Shown: piece by piece, positions 41,450-51,064 of the stretch | How the letters are laid out: every line of letters begins with the position of its first letter | Numbering within the stretch: position 1 is the stretch's first letter | Assembly (NCBI GenBank): GCA_934277645.1 | Contig: CAKQUX010000001.1 | Span: 186,001 to 250,000, forward strand | Reading direction: 5' to 3' | Length of the DNA: 64,000 nt | Source of the DNA: an uncultured Clostridia bacterium | GTDB taxonomy: Bacteria; Bacillota; Clostridia; Christensenellales; CAG-917 | The notes under the pieces: model-generated | Database searches by the model: none | What the model saw: the letters and a program-made list of their open reading frames with translations, nothing else | What the model was told of the DNA's origin: nothing | Program-made: the position numbers and the translations under genes

Positions 41450-43780
41450 TTAAATAAACTTGACGCCAAAGGACAAAAGTCCCACAGACGAAAGACCTAT
41501 AAGCGCACCGCCGATTGCTATGCCGAGAGCTATCGCAAGCGTAAAGTTTATTGCGGCTTCTTTAATTAGCAAACATGCAAGTTCTCTTTTCGTCATTCCT
41601 ATGTTGAAATACTGTTTGAACTCCGCTTTTCTGCTGAAATAATGTTCGACGTAGCTGTTCATAAATCCGACTGCTCCGAACACGCAAGCAAAGACCACAA
41701 GCATATTTATAAGGTTGATAAATTTCCCCAGCAAGTTCGCCGACGCTTTTATGACGTCGGTCGCGCGCATCATTATCGTCGAATTGGTTCCGAAAATTAC
41801 GCCCAATTCGTTTTCCAAATCGGTCACGTCGCCCTTTGCCGTAAAAACCATAAATTCCAGTTTTGCGTCGATATACTCGTTATCGACAAAACCGACGTAC
41901 ATCGAACTGTCAAACGTACCCGCAATTTTAAATTCCTTCGGTTTGGAATCGACCGTCAGATAAATGCTGTCGCCGATTTTTTTATCAAACGATTTCACAA
42001 CGGCGTCGGTAAGATATATTTCATTCCCCTTTGGCACCTTAGTAACGTTGCCCGCAAAATCGACCACGTCTTTTGCAGGTTTGTTCGCCGAAAGAATCAT
42101 TATGCTGAGTCCGTTCGGAAGTGACACGCCGTCTTTTTTGTTCGCAAAATAATAATCTTTCGCTTCGGTAACTTCGTCCGCCTTTTCATAAAAAATTTGC
42201 GATACGTTTGCCACGATAACGTCGCCCTGCATAAAATTCATCATTTTGGTTTTTTGCGTATTTGCAAACACAAGCGAATAAATGATAACCGTTACAAGCA
42301 CGGACAAAATGCACAATATTCGTTGACTGTTGTTTATGCTAAGGTTTTCCCTAACCGTTTTAAATGCAATAATCGTAGTGCCGTTTGCCCTTGTTTTTTT
42401 CATCAAAAACTCCGACAACAGCGAAAAGCCTTTTACGGCATAAGGAAGTCCGAATGAAACAATGAGTATTATAAACAAAAACACAAATATAAACGGAACG
42501 AATCTTGCCTTAACGGGTATAGCAAACATAACGATAAGCAACATAAGCGTCAGTCCGATTAAAGCCAAAACCCATTTCAACGGCATAATACGTTGTTTTT
42601 TCGTTCCGCCTCTGAGCATTTCGTCAAGACTTAATCTCGAGTTTCTGACAAACATAATTATCTGACTGATTAGCGCAACCAAAATGGCGAACGCCATGCC
42701 GATTAAAATTGCCTGCCATGACATAGAAAAGTCTATTTCCTTAATCCCGAGCGATTTGGAAAAAACGAAAGTCGGAAGAAGCGACAAAGCAATGCCGACA
42801 AAGCCGCCGATTATCGCATAAAACAGAATCTCGCCCAGTTGCATAAGCCTTATATCTTTTCTCGTCGAGCCTACGCTCATAAACAATGCGGACGAGTGGC
42901 TTCGCTCACCCATAATTACGGTAAGCGACGAATAAATAATGGTCACGCCTATGCAGGCAAACACAAGCGACATAAAGTACAGAACAATCGAAACTATGAA
43001 AGTAAGCGAGTCGATATATTCCGACGAATGAGAAAGCCCGACGGCATTATCGGGATACTCCGCTTTCAAAATTTCAATCATATTTCCGATAGCGTGTTTA
43101 TCGTAGCAATCGACGTAAATAACATTACAAAGTTTTACGTTTTCGTCAATGCCTATGCCGAAAGCCGATATGAGTTTAAGCATAACGCTTTTAAAGCTGA
43201 CCAAAATCTGCGTGCCTTCCATAAGACCGACGTCGTCCAAAATGCCTAAAACCTCATATTCTATGCTTTCTTCACCGATTTGAAGATTGAACTTGTCATG
43301 CAAATCGAGTTTGTGTTGCGATGCAAAACTTTGAGAAATCAATGCGCTTTTATTGATATTAGAAGACGTAAGTTCGCCGAATTTGATTTTATTGAAATTG
43401 TAAATCGAATTCAGCGACGCAAAATCGACCGCTTTAACGTTTACGACGCTGTTTCGTTTTGCAGCCTGAGCAATTTTTTCGTCGCGATAAAGTAAATTCA
43501 TCGAAAACATTCCGACAACTGCGCCCTTATCGCCGACAGCATTCAATGCTTTGTCGAGATGCATATATCTTATCATCGAATCGCTATCGACCCTAACCGC
43601 AATATCCGCCTTGCCGCAAGCGGCAACGTTCTCCATTCTGTTATATTTATCGAACTCACTTCTGACTATATAAGTGGAAACAAAAATAGCAACCGAAACG
43701 GCAATACAAAAAATCACCAAAATCGGTTGCAACGGCTTCCTTTTTATCGAGTTGAAGATGTGTTTGAAAAATAATCTCAT
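41450..43780 (-). CDS. FtsX-type ABC transporter permease
   Basis: A 776-residue membrane protein. An N-terminal helix (PILVIFCIAVSVAIFVSTYI) is followed by a large extracytoplasmic domain (about 40-255). Three helices then cover about 256-375 and a central pair about 400-450; a second extracytoplasmic section and three last helices end the protein. The duplicated FtsX-domain plan (four-helix units separated by a large exterior domain) fits MacB/LolE-like permeases in Gram-positives. It comes 15 bases after its ATPase gene. Substrate unknown; export of a lipid, peptide or envelope stress signal is possible. Confidence 0.88.
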   Translation of the reverse strand: MRLFFKHIFNSIKRKPLQPILVIFCIAVSVAIFVSTYIVRSEFDKYNRMENVAACGKADIAVRVDSDSMIRYMHLDKALNAVGDKGAVVGMFSMNLLYRDEKIAQAAKRNSVVNVKAVDFASLNSIYNFNKIKFGELTSSNINKSALISQSFASQHKLDLHDKFNLQIGEESIEYEVLGILDDVGLMEGTQILVSFKSVMLKLISAFGIGIDENVKLCNVIYVDCYDKHAIGNMIEILKAEYPDNAVGLSHSSEYIDSLTFIVSIVLYFMSLVFACIGVTIIYSSLTVIMGERSHSSALFMSVGSTRKDIRLMQLGEILFYAIIGGFVGIALSLLPTFVFSKSLGIKEIDFSMSWQAILIGMAFAILVALISQIIMFVRNSRLSLDEMLRGGTKKQRIMPLKWVLALIGLTLMLLIVMFAIPVKARFVPFIFVFLFIILIVSFGLPYAVKGFSLLSEFLMKKTRANGTTIIAFKTVRENLSINNSQRILCILSVLVTVIIYSLVFANTQKTKMMNFMQGDVIVANVSQIFYEKADEVTEAKDYYFANKKDGVSLPNGLSIMILSANKPAKDVVDFAGNVTKVPKGNEIYLTDAVVKSFDKKIGDSIYLTVDSKPKEFKIAGTFDSSMYVGFVDNEYIDAKLEFMVFTAKGDVTDLENELGVIFGTNSTIMMRATDVIKASANLLGKFINLINMLVVFACVFGAVGFMNSYVEHYFSRKAEFKQYFNIGMTKRELACLLIKEAAINFTLAIALGIAIGGALIGLSSVGLLSFGVKFI

Positions 43781-43795
43781 ATCGGGTGTTTATCA

Positions 43796-44494
43796 CTATA
43801 TATTACGGCAAATTTCATTCGCGTGTTCGGACGGTATGTCTTCGTTTTGCACTCTGCCGTCAATCATTCTGACGATTCGCGTTCCTCTTACAGCGGTTTC
43901 CATGCTGTGCGTAACCTGAACCACGGTAATTTCGTATTCTCTGTTAAGAGTTACAAGTAGGTCCATAATGTCTTCCCTTGCGCGGCTGTCGAGGTTACCC
44001 GTAGGTTCGTCGAGCATCAGAACCTTCGGTTTGTACAAAACCGAACGAGCTATCGCAACTCTCTGTTGTTCGCCGCCGGAAATTTTGTCGGGATACTTGT
44101 CTAGCAAATGCGATATTCGCATTTTGTCTGTCAGGTCGCGCATGTTTTTTTTGCACTCTTTGACGTCGTCTTTTCTCAAATAAATCGGCAAAAGAATATT
44201 CTCTTCCACCGTTAAAGTCGGAATCAAATTGAAAAACTGATACACAAAGCCAAGCTCCGTGCGACGCATCACCGCAAGTTCTCTTTGGCTTAGCATAGAC
44301 AAGTCTTTTCCGCAAAGAATAACCTTTCCGCTATCGAATTTCGTTGCGCCGCTGATGACGGAAAGCAGTGTACTCTTTCCGCTTCCCGACTCGCCCATAA
44401 TAGAAACAAATTCGCCGCTCTCTATTTCCAGCGACAAATTGTCAAGCACAACGCTGTCTCCGTATTTTTTCGTTATGTTTTCGGCAATAATCAT
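43796..44494 (-). CDS. ABC transporter ATP-binding protein (MacB/LolD type)
   Basis: A 232-residue ATPase with intact motifs: Walker A GESGSGKST, Q-loop VYQFFNLIP, signature ISGGEQQR, Walker B VLMLDEPTGNLD and switch VTHSMET. The TGNLD D-loop and length place it with MacB/LolD-type ATPases that work with FtsX permeases. The ATG at 44494 forms an ATGA overlap with the stop of the lipoprotein gene and has GAGGAG upstream. Confidence 0.95.
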   Translation of the reverse strand: MIIAENITKKYGDSVVLDNLSLEIESGEFVSIMGESGSGKSTLLSVISGATKFDSGKVILCGKDLSMLSQRELAVMRRTELGFVYQFFNLIPTLTVEENILLPIYLRKDDVKECKKNMRDLTDKMRISHLLDKYPDKISGGEQQRVAIARSVLYKPKVLMLDEPTGNLDSRAREDIMDLLVTLNREYEITVVQVTHSMETAVRGTRIVRMIDGRVQNEDIPSEHANEICRNI

Positions 44495-46014
44495 ACGCTC
44501 CTCAAAAAGCACCTTGCAACGTTCGGCGCATATCTATAAATAATTCCTTTTACTATTTCGGTGAGTTTGAACGAATCCACGCCTGTTTTTGCCGCATTCC
44601 ACAAATCGTCAAACCCGTATTTTTTAAAGCTGACGCCCTGCGGAACGGTTGAGGTGTCGAGTCGCTTGTTAAAAGATTTTTCGGCGGTTCGCAAAATATC
44701 CAAAGCGTAAATTTCCACTTGATCTTTTGCCCCGTTCGACAAACCGTTTAATATTCTACAAATGGCAAGTCCGTTATCCCTTTTGTATTCCTTGTACTGC
44801 TCGTATGTGATTTCCTTGTCGGTGTAATAATATTTATCACCCTTTTGATAAGTCAAAATGCAATAAAGCAGTTGTTTTAAATCGTCGTTGCTTATGTTCT
44901 TTATCAAATTGTAACTTTCGTCGGATATAAAATTCACAAGTTTTCCGAAGTTCAAATTTGCGAAGCTCTTTACGATAACGTCAAACAATTTTATATCGAC
45001 CGCCCTTAAATCGTTTGCGTCGATAAGCGAAGTGTCGCCGTTTTTGTTTATAATCATATCGAGATACAAATCGACTATTCTATAAACGGCATTCCAGGCA
45101 GAATCCGCCATTTTCGTTTTTAAAATCATATCGACGTTGTTTTTTATAAACGCAACGATATTTGCTTCGATGGTATCAGCATTTACTACAAAACCGCTTT
45201 GAACGATTTCCTTTATAATGTCTATGCCCTCTTCGACGCTTTCCCACTCGACGGACATAACGCCTGCCGTTGCAAGCGTAAGATACACACGCCCAACAAC
45301 AATAAGTTGTTTAGGGCCTAATTCGTCCATTGCGTAAAGGCAACCGTCGGCATAGTTGTAATAATCTTTATATTGTTTTTTATACCTGTTAAGGTTTTGT
45401 TCTTTTTGAGTTGCCGAGTATTTATCGGAATACCAACTAAAACCGCCGAGTTCTCCGTTTGCGATTTTCGCAAGGCATTCGGCGTAAAACTTTTTCGCTT
45501 CATCGAGCGAAAGGCAAATATAATGATATGCAACGTAGCCCAATGCGTCGCTTCCTATGACCTCTATCGTGTCGACGTATGCGTTTCTCAAAAGTTTAAG
45601 GTCGGCCGCCGTAAAGTCCAGCGTGGAAACCGTTCTCTCGTAAAAGTCTATGAGACTCGCTCCGTATTTATCCACAACCTTTCCGAGGCTTTTCACGGCA
45701 TCGCCCGAAACCTTTGCTTCCTTTAAAACTTTAAGTAAAAAAACAGAGTCAAGATAAACGCGTTCGACGTCGGTCGAACTCAATTTGTCGTTGACTCTTT
45801 TAATACTTTTTTCAAATTCGGCAACCGTTTCGTCGGAATAAACGACGTCCGCTTCGATGATGTCGATTTTGTCATCCCATTTGCCGTATCCGTTCTCGGG
45901 AGTTTTTGCGTCATTATCTTGCCCCGTACAGGCAAAGAGCGTAAAGGATAAAGCCACTATCAGCATAGCGAGCGACAAAACGGAAAACAGTTTTTTTCTG
46001 CAAGCGTTTTTCAT
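44491..46014 (-). CDS. Lipoprotein cotranscribed with an ABC exporter
   Basis: A 507-residue protein with a lipoprotein signal: MKNACRKK, a hydrophobic core, LFACTGQ with Cys near residue 29 as the lipidated residue. The mature part is helical and charged, without a motif I know. Start 46014 was chosen for the GGAGGTG site six bases upstream. Because it heads the operon with an ATPase and FtsX permease, it is probably the extracytoplasmic partner of that transporter. A two-codon start-stop element precedes it. Confidence 0.8.
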   Translation of the reverse strand: MKNACRKKLFSVLSLAMLIVALSFTLFACTGQDNDAKTPENGYGKWDDKIDIIEADVVYSDETVAEFEKSIKRVNDKLSSTDVERVYLDSVFLLKVLKEAKVSGDAVKSLGKVVDKYGASLIDFYERTVSTLDFTAADLKLLRNAYVDTIEVIGSDALGYVAYHYICLSLDEAKKFYAECLAKIANGELGGFSWYSDKYSATQKEQNLNRYKKQYKDYYNYADGCLYAMDELGPKQLIVVGRVYLTLATAGVMSVEWESVEEGIDIIKEIVQSGFVVNADTIEANIVAFIKNNVDMILKTKMADSAWNAVYRIVDLYLDMIINKNGDTSLIDANDLRAVDIKLFDVIVKSFANLNFGKLVNFISDESYNLIKNISNDDLKQLLYCILTYQKGDKYYYTDKEITYEQYKEYKRDNGLAICRILNGLSNGAKDQVEIYALDILRTAEKSFNKRLDTSTVPQGVSFKKYGFDDLWNAAKTGVDSFKLTEIVKGIIYRYAPNVARCFLRSV

Positions 46015-46033
46015 ACCCTTCACCTCCGATAAT

Positions 46034-46052
46034 CTACATGTTACTCCTCCTT
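46034..46052 (-). promoter_or_regulatory. Start-stop element ATG-TAG with perfect ribosome site
   Basis: On the minus strand AAGGAGG, six bases, ATG (46039-46037) followed at once by TAG (46036-46034). It ends 20 bases before the real lipoprotein ATG, which has its own GGAGGTG. Confidence 0.55.
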
Positions 46053-46059
46053 ACCTTGA

Positions 46060-46297
46060 TTTTACTATCAAACGAATAGCTTGTCAATACGGTAATTTTC
46101 CAAACAGAAATTTTATTAGCTAAGGTTAATTTCTTCGCTGTTCAATGCAAAGTCTTATTTGTCGGCATAAGTTTATTTGTCGGCATAAATATCAATTAAA
46201 AACTATGTTAAACGAGTTTATACGTTATACAAGTTTATATGTTAAATTATATGAAACTTTTATGCGATACTTTCGGAAAACGCTTTCCGGAAATGAA
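46060..46297. other. Spacer upstream of the ABC operon with an 18-base tandem repeat
   Basis: No gene seen. TTATTTGTCGGCATAA occurs at 46155-46170 and 46173-46188, an 18-base period. GTTTATAYGTTA-type segments follow. Confidence 0.55.
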
Positions 46298-46323
46298 AAG
46301 TCGCGGCATTTTGCCGCGACCTT
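46298..46323 (-). terminator. folA-thyA operon terminator
   Basis: A nine-base-pair GC-rich stem (46300-46308 with 46312-46320), loop TTT, T-rich tail on the minus strand. Confidence 0.9.
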
Positions 46324-46359
46324 AATGTGATAAAAACTTTTAATGCAGTATTCTAAGCC

Positions 46360-46860
46360 TTAAAACTGTTTTACCTTTGCGTTGACGTAATTGCAAAACT
46401 TATATCTAAGTCCGTTTTCAGCCGTCATAAAATCCGTTTCGCTGTCAAGTTTCCAGCCGTCACGCTCATCGAGATTTTCAAAAAATACCGTTGCGCCGCC
46501 GTCTGCGTCCACCTTCGTGACGATAACTTCCGAGCAATAATCGAGCATCGTTTTATAGAACATAGCTCCGCCTACGATAAAGGTTTCGTCCGTGTCGTAC
46601 TCTTTCAGTTTCGCCGACAAATCATCTAAACTCTTTGCGATTATAACGTCGTCACGCTCGCCGTCAGGCCAAAGCACGACGTTGACTCTGTTTTTAAGCG
46701 GTTTTCCGTTCGGGAAAGACAACAAAGTGTTCGACCCCATAACGACGACTTTATTCATCGTATGCGCCATAAAATGTCGCATATCTTCGGGCAAGTGAAA
46801 AAGCAAATCGTTGTTTTTGCCTATGCCCCAAAATTTATCCACACAAACGATAGCTTTCAT
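46360..46860 (-). CDS. folA: Dihydrofolate reductase
   Basis: Regenerates tetrahydrofolate consumed by thymidylate synthase. The 166-residue protein has VCVDKFWGIGKNNDLLFHLP (Met20-loop region), the catalytic acidic Asp in LPEDMRHF, VVMGSNTLLSFP for NADPH and FIVGGAMFYKTML. Its ATG shares a base with the thyA stop (TGATG). It lies directly after thyA, the functional partner. Confidence 0.97.
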   Translation of the reverse strand: MKAIVCVDKFWGIGKNNDLLFHLPEDMRHFMAHTMNKVVVMGSNTLLSFPNGKPLKNRVNVVLWPDGERDDVIIAKSLDDLSAKLKEYDTDETFIVGGAMFYKTMLDYCSEVIVTKVDADGGATVFFENLDERDGWKLDSETDFMTAENGLRYKFCNYVNAKVKQF

Positions 46861-47690
46861 CAGATTGCCACCTCGATTTTTTTGCCGAGCGGCGTATACT
46901 TGTAATCTTCGAGTTTAAAATCGTCGACTGTAAAATCGTAGAAATTTTTAATTTCGGGATTTATCCAGAACTTAGGCGCATCGTATTGCGGATTTTTAAG
47001 CACGTCTTCGACGATAGGAACGTGTCTGTCGTAAATGTGTGCGTCCGCTATGACGTGAACGAGTTCGCCGACTTTAAGACCGCTGACTTGCGCAAACATA
47101 TGCACCAAAACCGCATATTGAACGACGTTCCAGTTGTTTGCGGTAAGCGTATCTTGCGAGCGTTGATTAAGTATGGCGTTAAGTTTGCCGTCAGCCACGT
47201 TAAACGTCATCGAATATGCGCAAGGATAAAGGTTCATCTCGTGCAAATCCTGGAAGTTGTAAATATTAGTCAAAATTCTTCTCGACTGCGGATTGTTCTT
47301 CAAATCGAAAAGCACTCTGTCTACTTGGTCGAATTCGCCTTCCTTATACTTATGTTTTACACCGAGCTGATAGCCGTAAGCCTTGCCGATAGAACCCGTC
47401 GAGTCTGCCCAGCTGTCCCAAATGTGGCTGTTTAAGTCGTGAACGTTGTTCGATTTTTTTTGCCAAATCCAAAGTATTTCGTCTATTGCCGCTTCAAAGT
47501 TCGTTTTGCGAAGCGTTATGATAGGAAACTCCTCGGCAAGATTATATCGGTTGACAACGCAAAACTTTTTGATTGTATGCGCCTTTTCGCCGTCCGCCCA
47601 AACAGGTCTTACGTCAAATTCGGTATCCCAAACGCCGTTGTCCAAAATATCTCGACAAGTATTTATAAAAATTTTATCTGCCTTACTCAT
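46860..47690 (-). CDS. thyA: Thymidylate synthase
   Basis: Methylates dUMP to dTMP using methylene-tetrahydrofolate. It has 276 residues. The catalytic Cys is in NLYPCAYSMTF, followed by LNAILNQRSQDTLTANNWN, VHVIADAHIYDRHV and the closing PLGKKIEVAI. The start at 47690 is set by GGAGAAAG five bases upstream; the frame is open 17 codons further. It is the Firmicute ThyA form with a WIWQKKSNNVHDL region. With dCMP deaminase and folA it completes a thymidylate route in this window. Confidence 0.97.
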   Translation of the reverse strand: MSKADKIFINTCRDILDNGVWDTEFDVRPVWADGEKAHTIKKFCVVNRYNLAEEFPIITLRKTNFEAAIDEILWIWQKKSNNVHDLNSHIWDSWADSTGSIGKAYGYQLGVKHKYKEGEFDQVDRVLFDLKNNPQSRRILTNIYNFQDLHEMNLYPCAYSMTFNVADGKLNAILNQRSQDTLTANNWNVVQYAVLVHMFAQVSGLKVGELVHVIADAHIYDRHVPIVEDVLKNPQYDAPKFWINPEIKNFYDFTVDDFKLEDYKYTPLGKKIEVAI

Positions 47691-47869
47691 ATCTTTCTCC
47701 TTTAACAGAATGTAACGCACTAAGTATACATTAAATAACAAAGGTTTTCAAGTATAGCTGTCACCTTTTCGCTTTTTTGATTTTTGCCGCCTATTTTGCG
47801 CCGCTTTTGTTAACCTTCATTAAACGCTTTAATTAGTCTTTTATCTTTTTCTTTTAAATCGCTAATTAT

Positions 47870-48115
47870 TTCCGTTTTACCGTTTTATAAATATCGCATA
47901 TTTAAATTCCGCTTAACGTTTACAAATATGCTTAACCGCTTATAAACGTCTGTTAGCGGCTTATAACCGCCTTGCAATTTAGCGGTTTTTAATACCGTTT
48001 TACCGTTTTAAAATATCGCTTATAAATATCTATTAACGGTTTATACGCTTAGCGGTTTAAACACACTGCTAAGCCGCTTTATAAATGCCGATAAGCACCT
48101 TAAAATATCGTTTGG
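47870..48115. repeat. Degenerate CCGYTTATAAA-type repeat region between thyA and uvrA
   Basis: Part of a 446-base gap without genes. CCGTTTTATAAATATCGC and CCGTTTTAAAATATCGC, CCGCTTATAAACG, CGGCTTATAA, CGGTTTATACG, CGGTTTAAAC and CCGCTTTATAAATG recur in both orientations every 12-30 bases. The rest of the gap (47691-47869) shows nothing clear. Confidence 0.5.
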
Positions 48116-48136
48116 TTTTTTACAAAACCCCATTCA

Positions 48137-50938
48137 TTAAAGTATATTCTTTAAAAATCTACCCGTTTGGCTGTTCTCGACCTTGCAAATTTCTTCGGGC
48201 GTTCCGCTTGCTATAACGGTGCCGCCTCTGTCGCCGCCGTAAGGGCCTAAATCGATAATATGGTCGGCAACTTTTACGACGTCAAGATTATGCTCGATAA
48301 CAACAACGGTATTTTTATTATCCACGAGCCTTTTTAAAATATTGACGAGCTTTGCAACGTCGTGGGTGTGCAATCCCGTAGTCGGTTCGTCCAAAATGTA
48401 GAGCGTTCTGCCCGTACTCTTTTTGGAAAGTTCGGTTGCGAGTTTAACTCTTTGCGCTTCGCCACCCGACAGAGTCGTTGACGACTGTCCGAGTTTGATA
48501 TACGAAAGACCCACTTCGTTAAGTGTAACGAGTTTGTTGCGAATTTTTGGAATGTTTTCAAAAAATTCACACGCCTCTTCGATGGTCATATCCAAAACGT
48601 CCGAAATCGATTTGCCCTTATATTTAACTTCGAGCGTTTCGCGGTTATATCTTTTTCCGCCGCAAACTTCGCACGGAACGTAAATGTCAGGCAAAAAGTG
48701 CATTTCGATTTTGATTATGCCGTCGCCGAAACAGTTTTCACATCTGCCGCCGGATACGTTAAACGAAAAACGACCTGCCTTATAGCCCCTTGCCTTTGCT
48801 TCGGGAAGAGAAGCGTAAAGGTCGCGGATTGCAGAAAACACGCCCGTATAAGTTACGGGATTGCTTCTCGGCGTTCTTCCGATCGGACTTTGGTCGATGT
48901 TTATCACTTTATCGAATTGGTCAAGACCCAAAATTTCGTCGTACTTGCCGACAGTTAGCTTTGAGCCGTTCAAAGCGTTCGACGACGCAGGATAAAGAAT
49001 TTCGTTCACAAGGCTCGATTTTCCGCTTCCCGACACACCCGTAACGGCTGTCATAACGCCGACAGGAAATTTAACGTCTATATTTTTAAGGTTATTTTGT
49101 TTCGCTCCCTTAATTTCGATATAGCCGCGCGGTTTAAGACGCTCTTTCGGCACGTCGATTTTAAGTTCGCCCGAAAGATATTTTCCCGTAATCGAGTTTT
49201 TGGCTTTGATTATATCTTCGACTGTACCTTGCGCCACGACTTCGCCGCCGTGCAAACCTGCACCGGGGCCTATATCGACGATATAGTCCGCCGCGCGCAT
49301 AGTGTCTTCGTCGTGTTCGACGACAATGAGCGTGTTGCCCAAATCTCTAAGACGTTTGAGCGATTCGAGCAGTTTTTCGTTATCGCTTTGATGAAGACCG
49401 ATACTCGGTTCGTCAAGAATATACAACACGCCGACAAGTCCGCTGCCTATTTGCGTGGCAAGCCTGATACGTTGCGATTCGCCGCCCGACAAAGTACCGG
49501 ACGAACGGTTAAGAGTCAGATAATCGAGTCCGACGTCAATCAAAAATTTAAGTCTTGCGTGAATTTCCTTTAATATCCTTTCGGCAATCAGCGTTTGGCT
49601 GTGATTGAGCTTCAAATCGTTTAAAAACGCGTCGATTTTCGTTATCGACATTTCGCAGAGTTCGTAAATATTGAGTCCGCCCACAGTAACGGCAAGCGCT
49701 TCGGGTTTAAGCCGCTTTCCGCCGCAAGTATCGCAAGGAACGCTTTTGATAAGTTTTCCTATCTCTTGTTTGGCGTATTCCGACGTGCTTTCGTTATAAC
49801 GCCTTAAAAGATTTGTGGCAATGCCTTCATATCTTGCCATCATCGTTCCGCTGTAACCTCTGCCGTTGTAAACCATAGGAATACGTTCGCCGTCGTTGCC
49901 GTAAAATATCAAATTCTTTATGTTTTGCGGCAAGTCTTTATACGGCGTATCGAGACTGAAACCGTATGCTTTTGAAAGCGCCGAAAGTTGCATTTTGATA
50001 ATCTGTCCGCTTTCCATGCTCCAACCGCTCGCCTTAATCGCACCCTCGTTCAGAGTGAGATTTTCGTCGGTGACAAGCATATTGATGTCGATTTCGTTTT
50101 TAAAGCCGAGTCCTAAACAATCGGGACACGCGCCGTAAGGATTGTTGAACGAAAACAATCTCGGTTCTAATTCTTCAAGCGAAACGTCGCAATCGGGACA
50201 ACTGTATTTTGTCGAAAACAAAACTTCTTCTTCGTCAAACTGGCAAACGACCAATCCTTCGGCAAGTTTAAGCGCAATTTCTATGGCGTCGGAAAGTCTT
50301 TTGTTTACGCCGTCCTTTACGATAATTCTGTCCACGACGACGGATATTTCGTGCTTGCAGTTCTTATCGAGTTCTATTTCTTCATCGAGCGTATAATTTA
50401 CGCCGTCAACCTTAACACGCAAATAGCCGCTCTTTTTTAAAGCCGCAAGCTCCTTTTTGTATTCGCCCTTTCTTCCCCTTACGATAGGAGCGAGAATTTG
50501 CACTTTTCCGCCGCGCTCTATAACCTTGTCAACGATTTCGTCGACGGTTTGCGGTCTGATTTCTTTTCCGCATTTCGGACAATGCGGCGTGCCTACTCTT
50601 GCGTAAAGCAAACGCAAATAGTCGTAAATTTCGGTAACCGTGCCGACGGTAGACCTCGGGTTTTTGGAAGTAGTCTTTTGGTCGATTGCAACGGCAGGCG
50701 AAAGTCCCTCGATGTACTCGACGTCGGGTTTTTGCATTTGTCCCAAAAACTGCCTTGCATAGCTCGACAAACTTTCGATATAGCGTCTTTGTCCTTCTGC
50801 GAAAATGGTATCGAAAGCAAGCGAAGATTTTCCGCTTCCCGACAATCCCGTAAACACGATAAATTTATCTCTCGGAATAGTCAAATCTACGTTTTTAAGA
50901 TTATTTTCCTTTGCACCTTTAATTTTAATTTCGTCCAT
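48137..50938 (-). CDS. uvrA: Excinuclease ABC subunit A
   Basis: The damage sensor of nucleotide excision repair. The 933-residue protein has two ABC modules: Walker A GLSGSGKSSLAFDTI near the start and GVSGSGKSSLVNEIL later, signatures LSGGESQRIRLATQIGSGL and LSGGEAQRVKLATELSK, and zinc Cys pairs (CPKCGKEI, CPDC, CENCFGDGIIKIEM, CEVCGGKRY). It comes 126 bases after uvrB. A weak AAGGA site precedes the ATG. All catalytic elements are intact. Confidence 0.99.
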   Translation of the reverse strand: MDEIKIKGAKENNLKNVDLTIPRDKFIVFTGLSGSGKSSLAFDTIFAEGQRRYIESLSSYARQFLGQMQKPDVEYIEGLSPAVAIDQKTTSKNPRSTVGTVTEIYDYLRLLYARVGTPHCPKCGKEIRPQTVDEIVDKVIERGGKVQILAPIVRGRKGEYKKELAALKKSGYLRVKVDGVNYTLDEEIELDKNCKHEISVVVDRIIVKDGVNKRLSDAIEIALKLAEGLVVCQFDEEEVLFSTKYSCPDCDVSLEELEPRLFSFNNPYGACPDCLGLGFKNEIDINMLVTDENLTLNEGAIKASGWSMESGQIIKMQLSALSKAYGFSLDTPYKDLPQNIKNLIFYGNDGERIPMVYNGRGYSGTMMARYEGIATNLLRRYNESTSEYAKQEIGKLIKSVPCDTCGGKRLKPEALAVTVGGLNIYELCEMSITKIDAFLNDLKLNHSQTLIAERILKEIHARLKFLIDVGLDYLTLNRSSGTLSGGESQRIRLATQIGSGLVGVLYILDEPSIGLHQSDNEKLLESLKRLRDLGNTLIVVEHDEDTMRAADYIVDIGPGAGLHGGEVVAQGTVEDIIKAKNSITGKYLSGELKIDVPKERLKPRGYIEIKGAKQNNLKNIDVKFPVGVMTAVTGVSGSGKSSLVNEILYPASSNALNGSKLTVGKYDEILGLDQFDKVINIDQSPIGRTPRSNPVTYTGVFSAIRDLYASLPEAKARGYKAGRFSFNVSGGRCENCFGDGIIKIEMHFLPDIYVPCEVCGGKRYNRETLEVKYKGKSISDVLDMTIEEACEFFENIPKIRNKLVTLNEVGLSYIKLGQSSTTLSGGEAQRVKLATELSKKSTGRTLYILDEPTTGLHTHDVAKLVNILKRLVDNKNTVVVIEHNLDVVKVADHIIDLGPYGGDRGGTVIASGTPEEICKVENSQTGRFLKNIL

Positions 50939-51064
50939 AATATGAATCCTTGGCTTAAAGCCTTTTACGTTAAACTAAAAATTTTCAGCCTGAAAGTTGC
51001 TATTTTGGGGGCAAAACTCTATCGCTTAAATGCGATTTTGGCTGCCATAATGCTATCGAGCGCG

